Part shown: positions 51,297-60,160 of the stretch, piece after piece | Layout: every line of letters begins with the position of its first letter | Numbering within the stretch: position 1 is the first letter of the stretch | Assembly: GCA_023413135.1 (NCBI GenBank) | Contig: JAEZQK010000048.1 | Span: 1 to 64,000 of the forward strand | Source of the DNA: Bacillota bacterium | Lineage (GTDB): Bacteria > Bacillota > Clostridia > Christensenellales > Aristaeellaceae | Length of the DNA: 64,000 nucleotides | Direction: 5' to 3' | Translations under genes and position numbers: made by a program | The notes under the pieces: model-generated | The model's input: only the letters and a program-made list of their open reading frames with translations | What the model was told of the DNA's origin: nothing | The model's database searches: none

Positions 51297-52367
51297 TCAG
51301 CCTTCCTCCCTGTCTTTTGGCGTTCGTAAGCCTCGGATATTCAAAAATTGGTCCGCGATACCCAGTATCATAAGCAATGTGGGCATCAGCAGATAAATAA
51401 GACATGGCCACAGCCTGCGAAAAGCCGGGCGGTTGCCGCCCCGCGTTTGAAAAAAATCCATCAGTGCTGCGCCCTGGATCACAAAAATAGTGGAGAACGA
51501 CGCCCACATCATGTTTCCGGCCAACAGCATGCCCGGATTGGGGAACAGGGTGGGCAGAAGGTTGCCAAGCCCCAGAAGCAGCACCTTCAAACCTGTGCTG
51601 CGGCTCAGGTGCCATGCGGCAAAGGGCGCCATTTCCGGGACGGGGATCTTTTTCGCCCTTGCGGATATAATGGGAAACGCCACGCCGAACACCCCTGCCA
51701 GAATGGCGTTATTGATCACTGTAGCAGGCAGAAAGGTGTAAAGGGAATTTTCCAGAAGCGTGCGAAGGCCGTTCAGCAGCTCGGTTCGTACGCTGGGCAT
51801 CAGTGCATCGGGGGTTAGGGAAGTGAGGATTGCTTCCATCAGCGCGCGAACGCCCGTGAACATTTCCTCCGGAACATTAAGCAGGCGGGATTGATACAGC
51901 TGCATGAGTATCTGATCCCCAAAGGGTGACGCGGAAATCTGCTGCACCAAGAATTCCGCCCCGCCTATGAACAGGTTGCCGCCAAGATACGGGCGCAGGA
52001 TCATCAGGATGGCCGTCTGGCTGATAGCCAGCACCGCTACGTGCATCGCGGCAGCGTACCAAAAAGGAATCTTGCGGACGAAGCAAACTGCATGCACCGC
52101 GACAAAAGGCCACAGATAAAGTGCGCAAAGAATAGGGGCCAGCGTGCTCCCGAAAAGCAGCCACGATGCAGCCGGCGCAAGCAGGGCACAGACCGCCATA
52201 GGTACAAGGCCACTTCTGATCCCGCACAGCGCAAGCAGCACGGGAGAAAAAAAACAAAGGAGGATAAACAGTACGGGGACATTGGAAGTGACCCAAAGCA
52301 GCAACGCATAGGCTGCGAGCCAAAGAAGCGACGCTTTCAGGTTGCGGACCAGGGGATAATGAACCAT
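51297..52367 (-). CDS. yybS: YybS-family membrane protein (DUF2232)
   Basis: A 356-residue protein with about eight helices (LLWLAAYALLLWVTSNVPVL at the start; ATVINNAILAGVFGVAFPII and LLLGLGNLLPTLFPNPGMLL near the end). Its place before rplI and dnaB identifies it as YybS, a component of energy-coupling-like fold proteins with unknown role. In Bacillus the gene gdpP (c-di-AMP phosphodiesterase) lies between yybS and rplI. Here the two are separated by a single base, so gdpP is absent from this locus. AAAGGAG precedes ATG 52367. Confidence 0.9.
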   Translation of the reverse strand: MVHYPLVRNLKASLLWLAAYALLLWVTSNVPVLFILLCFFSPVLLALCGIRSGLVPMAVCALLAPAASWLLFGSTLAPILCALYLWPFVAVHAVCFVRKIPFWYAAAMHVAVLAISQTAILMILRPYLGGNLFIGGAEFLVQQISASPFGDQILMQLYQSRLLNVPEEMFTGVRALMEAILTSLTPDALMPSVRTELLNGLRTLLENSLYTFLPATVINNAILAGVFGVAFPIISARAKKIPVPEMAPFAAWHLSRSTGLKVLLLGLGNLLPTLFPNPGMLLAGNMMWASFSTIFVIQGAALMDFFQTRGGNRPAFRRLWPCLIYLLMPTLLMILGIADQFLNIRGLRTPKDREEG

Positions 52368-52424
52368 GGAATTGCTCCTTTTCAGGCTGTGCCTATCAGG
52401 CGGTTTGCGCCATGGATTCTATAT

Positions 52425-52453
52425 ATTGTAAAGCAAAATGAGCAGCGAGTCAA
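52425..52453 (-). promoter_or_regulatory. Promoter of the yybS-rplI-dnaB-yhaM operon
   Basis: TTGACT (52448-52453), 17 bp, TACAAT (52425-52430) on the minus strand, about 55 bases before ATG 52367. Confidence 0.7.
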
Positions 52454-52571
52454 CATAAGCAGCCAGACCAGCGATTTCGTCAGGTAGGTTTCCACAGGTG
52501 CAAGGAAGGTTCCGAAGTCCCGATCCCGTCCGCGGCGGAAGCGAAGGGTGACGACTTTGTCGCCCCCCTCA

Positions 52572-53147
52572 TTATGCCTTGATGCACGCCAGCGCCAGTT
52601 TCTCTGTTCTTCTGGCCAACAGTTCCACCGGTTCCCTTCGCCCGTTTACGATCCATTCTTTCAGAAGGCTTAAAAACCCCGCGGCCACAAAGTTGAACGT
52701 GAAGCGTATTTGATCTTCCCCAGGGCCGGGATGGAGCCGGCGGTATTCCATAGCGAACTTTTCATAGCCTATGGCCAGCAGCTTTTGTAAAAGCGGGTTA
52801 TAAGCCTGGCTGTTCATCAAAAGGCTGCGCAGGTCGCCGCTATGCTCCAGGAAATCATATACGGCGTAGTAGATGGTCTGCTCCTTTTCGGCCCGGTATC
52901 CCGCCGGGTGGATGGGGTGGGCGTCCAATGTTTTTTGTATTTCCGCGAACACCTCTTCCTCGATACCACGGTGCAGGTCGTCGATGTCCTTATAATGGGC
53001 GTAAAACGTGCCCCGGTTGATGCCCGACCGCCTGCAAAGCTCCGTCACGCTGATCTCCCTGAGCTGTTTTTTCTCCAGCAGGTCGATTAAACCCCGGCGC
53101 AGCAGCATTTTCGTCATTCTGACCCGCTGATCCAATTCTTTATCCAC
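52572..53147 (-). CDS. TetR/AcrR-family transcriptional regulator
   Basis: A 191-residue regulator. The N-terminal HTH is LIDLLEKKQLREISVTELCR then RSGINRGTFYAHYKDIDDLH (about 20-60). The C-terminal part (LKEWIVNGRREPVELLA) resembles the DhaS-like TetR_C_7 ligand domain. It is divergent from the frameshifted epimerase gene, and a 14-bp palindrome lies in the shared region over its own -35, which suggests autoregulation. Ligand unknown. Confidence 0.93.
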   Translation of the reverse strand: MDKELDQRVRMTKMLLRRGLIDLLEKKQLREISVTELCRRSGINRGTFYAHYKDIDDLHRGIEEEVFAEIQKTLDAHPIHPAGYRAEKEQTIYYAVYDFLEHSGDLRSLLMNSQAYNPLLQKLLAIGYEKFAMEYRRLHPGPGEDQIRFTFNFVAAGFLSLLKEWIVNGRREPVELLARRTEKLALACIKA

Positions 53148-53229
53148 ACCGCCGCCTCCTTTTTACATACGTGTCGCACAACTCTTTCCTCTTATGTCGG
53201 TTTACGGACAGATTCGAAAAGGCTGTTTG

Positions 53230-53290
53230 TTGTATCGGTCCTCTGTTCTTATTATACTAAAGTAAGAAAGATAATCAACAACTTGTTGTT
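53230..53290. promoter_or_regulatory. Divergent promoters with shared TetR-type operator
   Basis: Plus strand: TTGTAT (53230-53235), 17 bp, TATACT (53253-53258). Minus strand: TTGATT (53273-53278), 16 bp, TATAAT (53251-53256). The -10 boxes overlap back to back. The palindrome AACAACTTGTTGTT (53277-53290) covers the minus -35 and lies just past the plus start site, so one bound regulator could block both genes. Confidence 0.7.
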
Positions 53291-53313
53291 CATATAGGAA
53301 AGGGGATGCGGCA

Positions 53314-54376
53314 TTGGGCTCTAAAATATATCTGGTAACGGGCGCTTGCGGGCATCTGGGAAGTCATATTGTCCGGCAGCTTATTAAAAAGGGTGAAAGA
53401 GTCCGCGTTTTGATGCTGCCGGGGGAGAACGATTCCCTGCTTAACGGTTTTAAAGGTAGAATCTGTTTTGGGGGATGTGCGGGATATCGGTTCCTTGCGC
53501 ACCTTCTTTCAGGCTTCATCGGAGGATGAGGTCTGGGTCATCCACGCGGCAGGCATTGTGACGATTGCCGCCAAGGTGGATGAAAACCTGCGCCGGGTGA
53601 ATGTGGAAGGCACCCGGAACATTGTCCGGCTTTGCCTGGAAACGAAGGTGCGGCGGTTATTGTATATCAGTTCTGTGCACGCGCTGAAGGAAAGGCCCCG
53701 GGGCGAAATCATTCACGAGGATGATGCTTTTTCGCCCCATGCAGTGACGGGGGCCTACGCCAAAACAAAGGCGGAGGCCACGCAGATCGTACTGGATGCG
53801 GCACGAAACGGCCTTCACGTGGTGGTTACGCATCCCAGCGGCATCATCGGCCCTGGCGACCTGGGCAGCAACCATTCCAATCAGATTTTCAGGGATTATC
53901 TGTACGGGCATCTTCCGGCCATCGTAAAAGGCGGATATGATTTTGTGGATGTGCGGGATGTGGCCCTGGGATGTTTGCTGGCACTGGAAAAAGGCCGCCC
54001 CGGCAACTGCTATATTCTTTGCAATGCCCACTATGAAATCAGGCAGCTTACCGATATGCTGCAAAAATTCTCCGGGATCAAAAGGCAGTTGTGGATGCTG
54101 CCCCTTTGGCTGGTTTCCGCCTTTGCACCGCTTGCGGAAGTGCTGGACAGGCTGCGCAGCCAGCGCCCCTTGTTCACCAGCTATTCCCTGTATACCCTAA
54201 GGACCAATGACAGCTTTTCCAGTGAAAAGGCGAAGGCGGAGCTTGGGTATACCACAAGGCCTATGGAGGAAACCATGCGTGATATCGTGCTTTGGGAGTG
54301 TGAAAAGCACGGCCCGCTGCCGGGCAAAAGGCCGCCTAGGCGGGCTAAGGCAGCTATGCCGGTCAAGGGCAAATAG
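53314..54376 (+). pseudogene. NAD-dependent epimerase/dehydratase, broken by a frameshift
   Basis: Two frames make up one extended SDR protein of about 354 residues. The first (TTG 53314 with AAAGGGGA upstream) gives KIYLVTGACGHLGSHIVRQL and runs to NDSLLNGFKG. The second continues from about 53461 with SVLGDVRDIGSLRTFFQASS, VNVEGTRNIVRLC, ISSVHALKE, the catalytic GAYAKTKAEAT and VTHPSGIIGPGDLG. A single extra base near AAAGGTAGAATC (53452-53463) joins the two. The downstream part keeps all active-site residues. It may be a true recent mutation or a sequence error. If intact it would be a nucleoside-sugar or steroid-type epimerase/reductase controlled by the facing TetR gene. Confidence 0.85.
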
Positions 54377-54390
54377 TCTTGATAGATAAC

Positions 54391-54428
54391 AAAAAGCCGG
54401 GGCAAAATCGTGTGCCCCGGCTTTTTTT
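54391..54428. terminator. Strong bidirectional terminator
   Basis: AAAAAGCCGGGGCA pairs with TGCCCCGGCTTTTTTT around an eight-base loop. It serves the epimerase gene on the plus strand and the deacetylase on the minus strand. Confidence 0.93.
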
Positions 54429-54429
54429 A

Positions 54430-55767
54430 CTAATTTTCCTCAATCCAGCCGTTTGCGTCCCGGTAGACTACGTTGGGCTCTAGCTTCATGTTGTTATGCA
54501 CGAACAGATCTTCCACCGTCACGCACAGGAAACCTTTGGTTTGCAATAAGAAAAGGATGCCGCGAATCGCCTTGACAGTGACTGTTTTTGTATCGTGCAG
54601 CAATATTATGCCGCCGTGTTTTGCATTTGTGGCCACATTGGCTTTGATTTTGCCATAGTTGTCTATCGTGATATCGCCGCCGATGTACGACCACTGGAGC
54701 AGCGGCAGGCCGATTCCAATTTTCACAAACTCCTGGTATGCGCCTCCGGGAGCGCGCATATAGGGTACGGGAAGACCTATGGTGTCTTTCAGCAGTTGAT
54801 CAAACATTGCCTTGTGTTCGAACATTTGCTGCGTGGTAAGGTTTTTGGGCTGGTAGTGGTTCCAGGTGTGGCTGGCCACGGTATGGCCTTCGTCATGCTG
54901 GCGCTGCACTACATCCTTGTTTTTTTCTATCTGATCGCCGATGAGGAAGAAGGTTGCCTTTGCGCCGTAGACCTGCAGATCATCCAAAAGGTCTATGGTG
55001 CCCGAATAGCGTGGGCCATCGTCAAAGGTCAACGCGACCATGCGGTAGCGGCTGTTGTCTGTTTGCAAAGCGGCTTCCTGCGTCATCATGCCGGTTAGGT
55101 CCTTGTAATACACTTTCACGTGCATCAAGGTAGTACGATTAGGGTACAGCGCAGCGGCTGGATAATGAAGCTCCAGCTTTACTGCGCCCAGCGTGAATGC
55201 CGCATTTTTAAGCGCCTCTTTTGAACACAGATATAAAAGGGCCTGCGGGTCTGCTTCCTCGGGGAAATAGGCGGACAATTGCGATTGTACCGCATTGGCA
55301 AGCACATCCCAGGCAGGGCTGTCTTCCGGGAAGATGTCGGTTAGCAAGATCCGCTTGCCGCTTAAAACGTCGTAGGTACGGCTGGTCAATTCACTATGCA
55401 CGTTTTGCCTGTGATAAACGGTGCGGGAAAGAATAAGGAAGCTCAGCCAGGATACGCCGGTGGGGGAATAGATGCAGCGGACCTCCAGCTTGGAATTCTT
55501 CGGCGCCTTTTCTCCCGGGGGAAGGCCTGGAGCCGTTTTTTCAATATAGCTTAAGATAATGCCGGTCAGTTCTTCATTTACTTGCTGGTTTATGGTAGTG
55601 GGATAAAAGGCCTGGACGGTGCTTCCGTTTTTCTGTTTGGTTGTCTTTTCCTCTATTTTGACGATCAGTTCGTCTGGAATAGGGGGATACTTGGGAAGCG
55701 CAGCCTGGGCACAGGCGGGCAAAAGCAAAAGAAGCACAAGAAACACAGACAGCAGCCGGCGGATCAT
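54430..55767 (-). CDS. Secreted polysaccharide deacetylase (PdaC-like)
   Basis: A 445-residue exported protein. The signal peptide is RRLLSVFLVLLLLLPACAQA. Residues about 35-235 resemble the DUF4163/DUF3298 (RsiV/PdaC) region (YPTTINQQVNEELTGIILSY, LTDIFPEDSPAWDVL). Residues about 240-425 are a CE4 NodB domain: ALTFDDGPRYSGTIDLL (about 245, metal Asp), ASHTWNHYQPKNLT (about 294, metal His pair), MRAPGGAYQEFV (about 336) and GIILLHDTKTVTV (about 391). It should remove N-acetyl groups from peptidoglycan or another aminosugar polymer. It follows the CapA-like gene by 36 A+T-rich bases and has a poor ribosome binding site (AAAGTGGG). Confidence 0.93.
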   Translation of the reverse strand: MIRRLLSVFLVLLLLLPACAQAALPKYPPIPDELIVKIEEKTTKQKNGSTVQAFYPTTINQQVNEELTGIILSYIEKTAPGLPPGEKAPKNSKLEVRCIYSPTGVSWLSFLILSRTVYHRQNVHSELTSRTYDVLSGKRILLTDIFPEDSPAWDVLANAVQSQLSAYFPEEADPQALLYLCSKEALKNAAFTLGAVKLELHYPAAALYPNRTTLMHVKVYYKDLTGMMTQEAALQTDNSRYRMVALTFDDGPRYSGTIDLLDDLQVYGAKATFFLIGDQIEKNKDVVQRQHDEGHTVASHTWNHYQPKNLTTQQMFEHKAMFDQLLKDTIGLPVPYMRAPGGAYQEFVKIGIGLPLLQWSYIGGDITIDNYGKIKANVATNAKHGGIILLHDTKTVTVKAIRGILFLLQTKGFLCVTVEDLFVHNNMKLEPNVVYRDANGWIEEN

Positions 55768-55803
55768 ATTTTATATCCCACTTTCTACTTTAAATATTAA
55801 ATA

Positions 55804-56853
55804 TTATTCCCAGGGAACAAATTCCTGAACAGATCCCTTGCCCTCCACATAGGGATTAAGCTTGAACCTGGTATCCTTCTGGATGCGCTTCATGACCACT
55901 TCGGCCTCCTCGCCGGATACAAGCACGGGCTGATAATTGTTCTCCGGGGTAACGCCGCTGATATGAATGGGCCAGATGGTGAGCTGGTGGCCAACGTATA
56001 CGCCATCCTCAAAGGTAAGGGCAAATTGCGCCACAAAACTCTGGAGGCAGTGCACCGTCTCATCCACGCCCGTATTGCCGCCAAAGGAAGCGTTGCCAAG
56101 GGAATACAGATGGGTCACGCCGTCTGTCACGCTGACACCCTCGGGAACATGAGGGTGGTTGCCGATAATGATATTGGCGCCCAGGCCGCGCAGTATATTG
56201 CCATACTTCTCCTGCAGGCTGCCATGGGTACCTCTGTATTCCTTGCCTGCGTGCAACGAAGCGACGATCACCTGGCAGCCCGCTTCCTTAAGCGTATCGA
56301 AGCAGCGCTTGACTTCCTTGGCATGATCTTTGTAATAAAGAGGGATCACGCCCACAAAGCCGATCCTGATGCCGTCCTTTTCCCAGATACAGGTGTAATT
56401 TCCGTATCCGGTCGAGCCGCAATACTGGACGCCGGCACCTTCCAGCGCCTTTATGGTGGAGGCAAAGCCCGTTTTGCCGTAATCGCCGGAATGGTTGTTG
56501 GCCAGGTTGACAACTTCAATGCTGTTTTCCGCCAATATGCCAGTGTTACCGGTTGGACCGCGGAAGCTGTAGCGGCTGGTTTGCTTAGGCTGATCGTCAT
56601 TGAAAACGCATTCCAGGTTGATAAGCGTGATATCATCATGGATGAACAGGTTTTGCAGCTTTAAAAAAGGATAAGCGTACCCATACTTTTCGATATAGCG
56701 CTGGAAGGCGTAATCCGTTTTGTTTACCGGATCATTGTTGCCCAGCAGCGCGTCGCCGGTGGCGGTGAGCGTAATCACCTGCGTTTGCGCCAGGGCGGGT
56801 GAAAATATGGCTGTCATCAGCAGTACAAGGATGGCTATGGCGGTTTTTTTCAT
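55804..56853 (-). CDS. CapA/PgsA-family metallophosphatase-like protein
   Basis: A 349-residue exported protein with signal peptide KKTAIAILVLLMTAIFSPALA. ITLTATGDALLGNND holds the metal Asp of the calcineurin-like fold. TLINLECVFNDD, VVNLANNHSGDYGKTGF, VASLHAGKEYRGTHGSLQEK and IIIGNHPHVPEGV are the family motifs. CapA proteins take part in export or attachment of poly-gamma-glutamate capsules, but no capB/capC genes are here. It heads a two-gene operon with the deacetylase. Confidence 0.93.
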   Translation of the reverse strand: MKKTAIAILVLLMTAIFSPALAQTQVITLTATGDALLGNNDPVNKTDYAFQRYIEKYGYAYPFLKLQNLFIHDDITLINLECVFNDDQPKQTSRYSFRGPTGNTGILAENSIEVVNLANNHSGDYGKTGFASTIKALEGAGVQYCGSTGYGNYTCIWEKDGIRIGFVGVIPLYYKDHAKEVKRCFDTLKEAGCQVIVASLHAGKEYRGTHGSLQEKYGNILRGLGANIIIGNHPHVPEGVSVTDGVTHLYSLGNASFGGNTGVDETVHCLQSFVAQFALTFEDGVYVGHQLTIWPIHISGVTPENNYQPVLVSGEEAEVVMKRIQKDTRFKLNPYVEGKGSVQEFVPWE

Positions 56854-56884
56854 AATTTCTCCTGCCCATTTTCTGGTTTTTTTT

Positions 56885-56949
56885 AGTGTAGCACGCGATG
56901 CCTCAGCCTGTCAAATGGCTTGACTTTTCCAATTTATGTGTGATATGCT
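56885..56949. promoter_or_regulatory. Divergent promoters between the CapA-like and NAGPA-type operons
   Basis: Minus strand: TTGACA (56909-56914), 18 bp, TACACT (56885-56890). Plus strand: TTGACT (56920-56925), 18 bp, TATGCT (56944-56949). The two -35 boxes are only five bases apart. Confidence 0.65.
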
Positions 56950-56994
56950 CTGCAGGTATACGGGCCTTATATATACGCATAAGGAGACGACACG

Positions 56995-57948
56995 ATGCGG
57001 TTGCATACCATTTTAAGGGGCGTTGCGCTGCTGGCGCTGCTGCTGGTGTTTGCTTTGGGCGCGGCGGCCGAGGGGCTTATCCCGCTGCCGATGGATACGT
57101 ATACCGGAGGGCCTGCGCCCAAGGATGAAAATTATCTTTCGGATTTGGAATATCAGGATGCGTCTATCACAGTCAAGATTTTTGAAGGGCGCTACGCCGA
57201 TACCGATTATACATATGCTTATGTAAAAATCACCGATCCTTCACAGCTGCGTACCACGCCGGCGGCAATTGTCAATTCCCCGAAGGCGACCTTCCGCAGC
57301 ACCGCCACAGGCCGTGGCCGCTATGTGGCCAGGGCAGTCAATGCTGTGATCGCTTTGAACGGCGATTATTTCACAAAATCTGATAAGTGCCAGGTGGTTA
57401 TGCGCCAGACGCAGCAGGTGCGCAACAATGCCAACGGCAGCATGGATGTGCTAATCATTGATAAAAACGGTGATTTCAGCTACATTCAAAAGTGTACCAA
57501 GGAGATGTATAACCAGTACTATGAGGCTCATGCCCAGGACATGTATCAGGTGTTTTGTTTCGGCCCCGTGATGGTGGAAAACGGGAAATCCATCATTGCC
57601 AAGGATTACAGCAATGGCAATGTAGGTGCGCAAAATTCCACCCAGCGTTCGGCTATCGCCCAGCTTGGCACATTGGAATATCTGCTGGTTACCACCGAAG
57701 GGCCGCAAAGCAATGGCTCCAAGGGCATGACAATCCCGGAACTTGCGGTGCTGTGTGAGGAGCTTGGCTATCAATTCAGCGAAACAGGGTGCCACCTGGC
57801 GTTCAACCTGGATGGCGGGAACAGCGCCACCATGGCTTTTAAGCAAATGAATACCGAGGCAGGCAAGTTATTGTACACCAAGATCAATTCCCCCGAGATT
57901 GAGCGCTTTTTGAGCGATATCATATACTTTGCGACCTTGGTGGAATAG
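56995..57948 (+). CDS. Secreted phosphodiester glycosidase-family protein (NAGPA domain)
   Basis: A 317-residue protein with a signal peptide (RLHTILRGVALLALLLVFAL, end AAAEG). The NAGPA/DUF2233 domain covers about 80-315: NAVIALNGDYFTKSDKCQVV (about 120), CFGPVMVENGKSI, STQRSAIAQLGTLEYLLV (about 222) and CHLAFNLDGGNSATMAFKQM (about 265). Members cleave phosphodiester-linked sugars, such as those on teichoic acid or on wall polymers. AAGGAGACG precedes ATG 56995. First of three genes that are read in one direction and end at the terminator at 60161. Confidence 0.93.
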   Translation: MRLHTILRGVALLALLLVFALGAAAEGLIPLPMDTYTGGPAPKDENYLSDLEYQDASITVKIFEGRYADTDYTYAYVKITDPSQLRTTPAAIVNSPKATFRSTATGRGRYVARAVNAVIALNGDYFTKSDKCQVVMRQTQQVRNNANGSMDVLIIDKNGDFSYIQKCTKEMYNQYYEAHAQDMYQVFCFGPVMVENGKSIIAKDYSNGNVGAQNSTQRSAIAQLGTLEYLLVTTEGPQSNGSKGMTIPELAVLCEELGYQFSETGCHLAFNLDGGNSATMAFKQMNTEAGKLLYTKINSPEIERFLSDIIYFATLVE

Positions 57949-57951
57949 AAA

Positions 57952-58920
57952 ATGAGCGAACCTGTCATTTGGTTCAACGTTACCGGCCGGCCGGTGCAGG
58001 CATACAGTATCCTGGTGGCGTTGGCCGCGCTTGTATGCCTGGTGTTCATGCATATGCAGGCAGTCAAAAAGGGCCTGAAAAAGACTACCGCCCTGATATA
58101 TGCGCTATGCGCCGTGCCGCTTGCGCTGTTTCTGGCGCGGCTCATCTACTGCGCTGTGCGGTATGAATGGATCTTCCTGGATGAGATGGGCGAATTCGAC
58201 GGTCTGTGGCATTTCTTTGAGATTGGCAATGGCGGCTTGAATATCGTGGGTGCTTTGTTGGGCTGCCTGCTGGCGGGCGGGGTATGCGCTTGGATCACGC
58301 ATCAAAGGGCGGGTGCTATCCTGGACAGCGCAGCACCATGGGGGGCATTACTGATTGCCGTCGCAAGGTTTATGCAGCCGCTCTCCGGGCAAGGGTACGG
58401 TGATTTGGTGGAATCGCCTGCGCTCACCTTCTACCCGCTGGCCCTTCAAAATGAGTGGGGCGAATGGTCGCTGGCGATATGTACCATAGAGGGCATACTG
58501 GCACTGATATTGTTTTTTGTGCTCCTGTATTTGAGCAAAAAGGTGCGCCGGCCCGGCACGCTCAGCTTGTATTTCCTTGTGCTGTTTTGTGCCTCACAGA
58601 TCATGCCTCAAAGCTTGCGAAGCGACGACGTTCTTTTTATTTTCATCTTTGCAAGGGTGACGCAGTTGGGCTATATGGTTTTGCTTTGCAGTGCGTTGGT
58701 GGCCGCCTGGATGCGGGCGGTCAGGCGCATGGGCGTAACACCCGGGCTTGCCGGTGAGTGGCTGCTGGTACTGTTGGGCGTGGGTATCTGCATTGGCGCG
58801 GAGTTCGCACTGGATAAGACCAACCTTCCCGATACCCTGGTGTATGCGGTGATGGTGGCAACACTTGCTTCTATGGCGGCACTTGGCTGCCTGCGCATAA
58901 AAAAGGAGGATACGATATGA
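57952..58920 (+). CDS. Lgt-like (prolipoprotein diacylglyceryl transferase family) membrane protein
   Basis: A 322-residue protein with about seven helices. FARLIYCAVR-like early arginine region (LALFLARLIYCAVRYEW, about 62-78), FEIGNGGLNIVGALLG (about 92) and LIAVARFMQPLSGQGYGDLV (about 135-154) match the layout of Lgt, where the last is GRxGNFxNxExYG. Several core residues differ: the Gly-Arg is Ala-Arg and Asn/Glu are missing. The C-terminal 100 residues are longer than in Lgt. It is either a divergent lipid transferase or a relative recruited for another lipid or cell-wall reaction. It sits between a secreted NAGPA-type protein and a secreted RCC1-repeat protein and overlaps the latter by four bases. 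Confidence 0.75.
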   Translation: MSEPVIWFNVTGRPVQAYSILVALAALVCLVFMHMQAVKKGLKKTTALIYALCAVPLALFLARLIYCAVRYEWIFLDEMGEFDGLWHFFEIGNGGLNIVGALLGCLLAGGVCAWITHQRAGAILDSAAPWGALLIAVARFMQPLSGQGYGDLVESPALTFYPLALQNEWGEWSLAICTIEGILALILFFVLLYLSKKVRRPGTLSLYFLVLFCASQIMPQSLRSDDVLFIFIFARVTQLGYMVLLCSALVAAWMRAVRRMGVTPGLAGEWLLVLLGVGICIGAEFALDKTNLPDTLVYAVMVATLASMAALGCLRIKKEDTI

Positions 58921-60086
58921 AGCGGTTTCTGGCGCTGGTTACTTTGTTCATGCTTGTATGCACATCGGCAAGCGCATTGACCTACAACGGCGGCAATGGA
59001 CTGCCGGTGATTCTTGCGGTGGGCGGCAGCTTTGTCTACGCCCGCGACAACCAGGGCAAGCTCCATATCTGGGGCGATAATCAATTTGGTCAATTGGGTA
59101 CAAGCTCAGTCAAGCAATCGTATACAACACGGGAATTTGCATCCAAAAACACCGAAATTGATTTGACAAAGCTGAAGGATATTGTTCCAGCAAATGATTA
59201 CAGCTTTCTTTGGATGGAAGAAGACAAGCTCTTTGGCGTGGGAAACAATTCCTATCTGCCTTTGGCGGCAAAGGGATGGAAGCAAACCACCCATTTGAAG
59301 GTGGAGCTGCCTGAAAATACTGTGGACATCAAGACGGGCTTTGGCCATGTATTGGCCCTGACTGCTTCGGGTGAGGTATACGCCTGGGGGCGCAACAGCT
59401 GCGGGCAGGTGGGCAACGGCAAGTTCAAACATCAAATTACTCCTTACAAGCTGCCATTGAAGAATATCGTACAGATTGTCGGAGGAGGGCAGTTTTCCCT
59501 GGCGCTGGACAAGGACGGCGTACTGTGGGGATGGGGAGATAACGAGTACAATACGCTGATGCCTGAAAAAAAGCGGAACCAGTCCACCCCTGTGCAGATT
59601 GACTATGGCGATATCGATATTGCGTCTATTGAGGCCTGCGGCTTTAGCGTGGTGCTGCTTGATACCAAGGGAACGCTGTGGACATGGGGCCGCAACCATA
59701 TGCAACAGTTGGGCTACGATACCAAGCGCGAAACCGTCAAAGAGCCCCGAAGTGTGCCGCTGCCGCTGCCGGTCACATATGTGGCTGCTTACAGCTCGCA
59801 GACATATGCCATTTTGACCGACGGCTCCCTCTGGTCCTGGGGCAACAACAGCTATGGACAACTGGGGCAGGGTTTCCGCTCCTCCGCCAGCCAGGGTGTG
59901 CTGCCCGGCAAGGCATATGACAAGGATGTGGTGATGGTTATGGGAGGCAGCCTGTTTGCCATCGCCATGACAAAGGATGGTACGCTGCTTTGCGCCGGCA
60001 TCAATAAGTACAGTCAGCTTGGCGACGGCACCAGCAAGAGCAGGTATGCCATGTCGCCCAATGGCATCGATTTGATATTGCCCTGA
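58917..60086 (+). CDS. Secreted RCC1-repeat (beta-propeller) protein
   Basis: A 389-residue protein with signal peptide KRFLALVTLFMLVCTSASA. Six or seven blades are visible through WGDNQFGQLG, GVGNNSYLPLA, WGRNSCGQVGNG, WGDNEYNTLMP, WGRNHMQQLGYD, WGNNSYGQLGQG and AGINKYSQLGDG. This is the RCC1/BLIP-II-type propeller used for protein binding in bacteria. ATG 58917 overlaps the previous stop (ATGA). It probably binds a wall or secreted partner, for example its operon mates, but the ligand is unknown. Confidence 0.93.
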   Translation: MKRFLALVTLFMLVCTSASALTYNGGNGLPVILAVGGSFVYARDNQGKLHIWGDNQFGQLGTSSVKQSYTTREFASKNTEIDLTKLKDIVPANDYSFLWMEEDKLFGVGNNSYLPLAAKGWKQTTHLKVELPENTVDIKTGFGHVLALTASGEVYAWGRNSCGQVGNGKFKHQITPYKLPLKNIVQIVGGGQFSLALDKDGVLWGWGDNEYNTLMPEKKRNQSTPVQIDYGDIDIASIEACGFSVVLLDTKGTLWTWGRNHMQQLGYDTKRETVKEPRSVPLPLPVTYVAAYSSQTYAILTDGSLWSWGNNSYGQLGQGFRSSASQGVLPGKAYDKDVVMVMGGSLFAIAMTKDGTLLCAGINKYSQLGDGTSKSRYAMSPNGIDLILP

Positions 60087-60160
60087 TGTTGTATAGAATG
60101 CAGGGACAAAACATTTTTTGAATACATAGTACGCCTAATAATTCGTTGCGGTTTCTTCGC

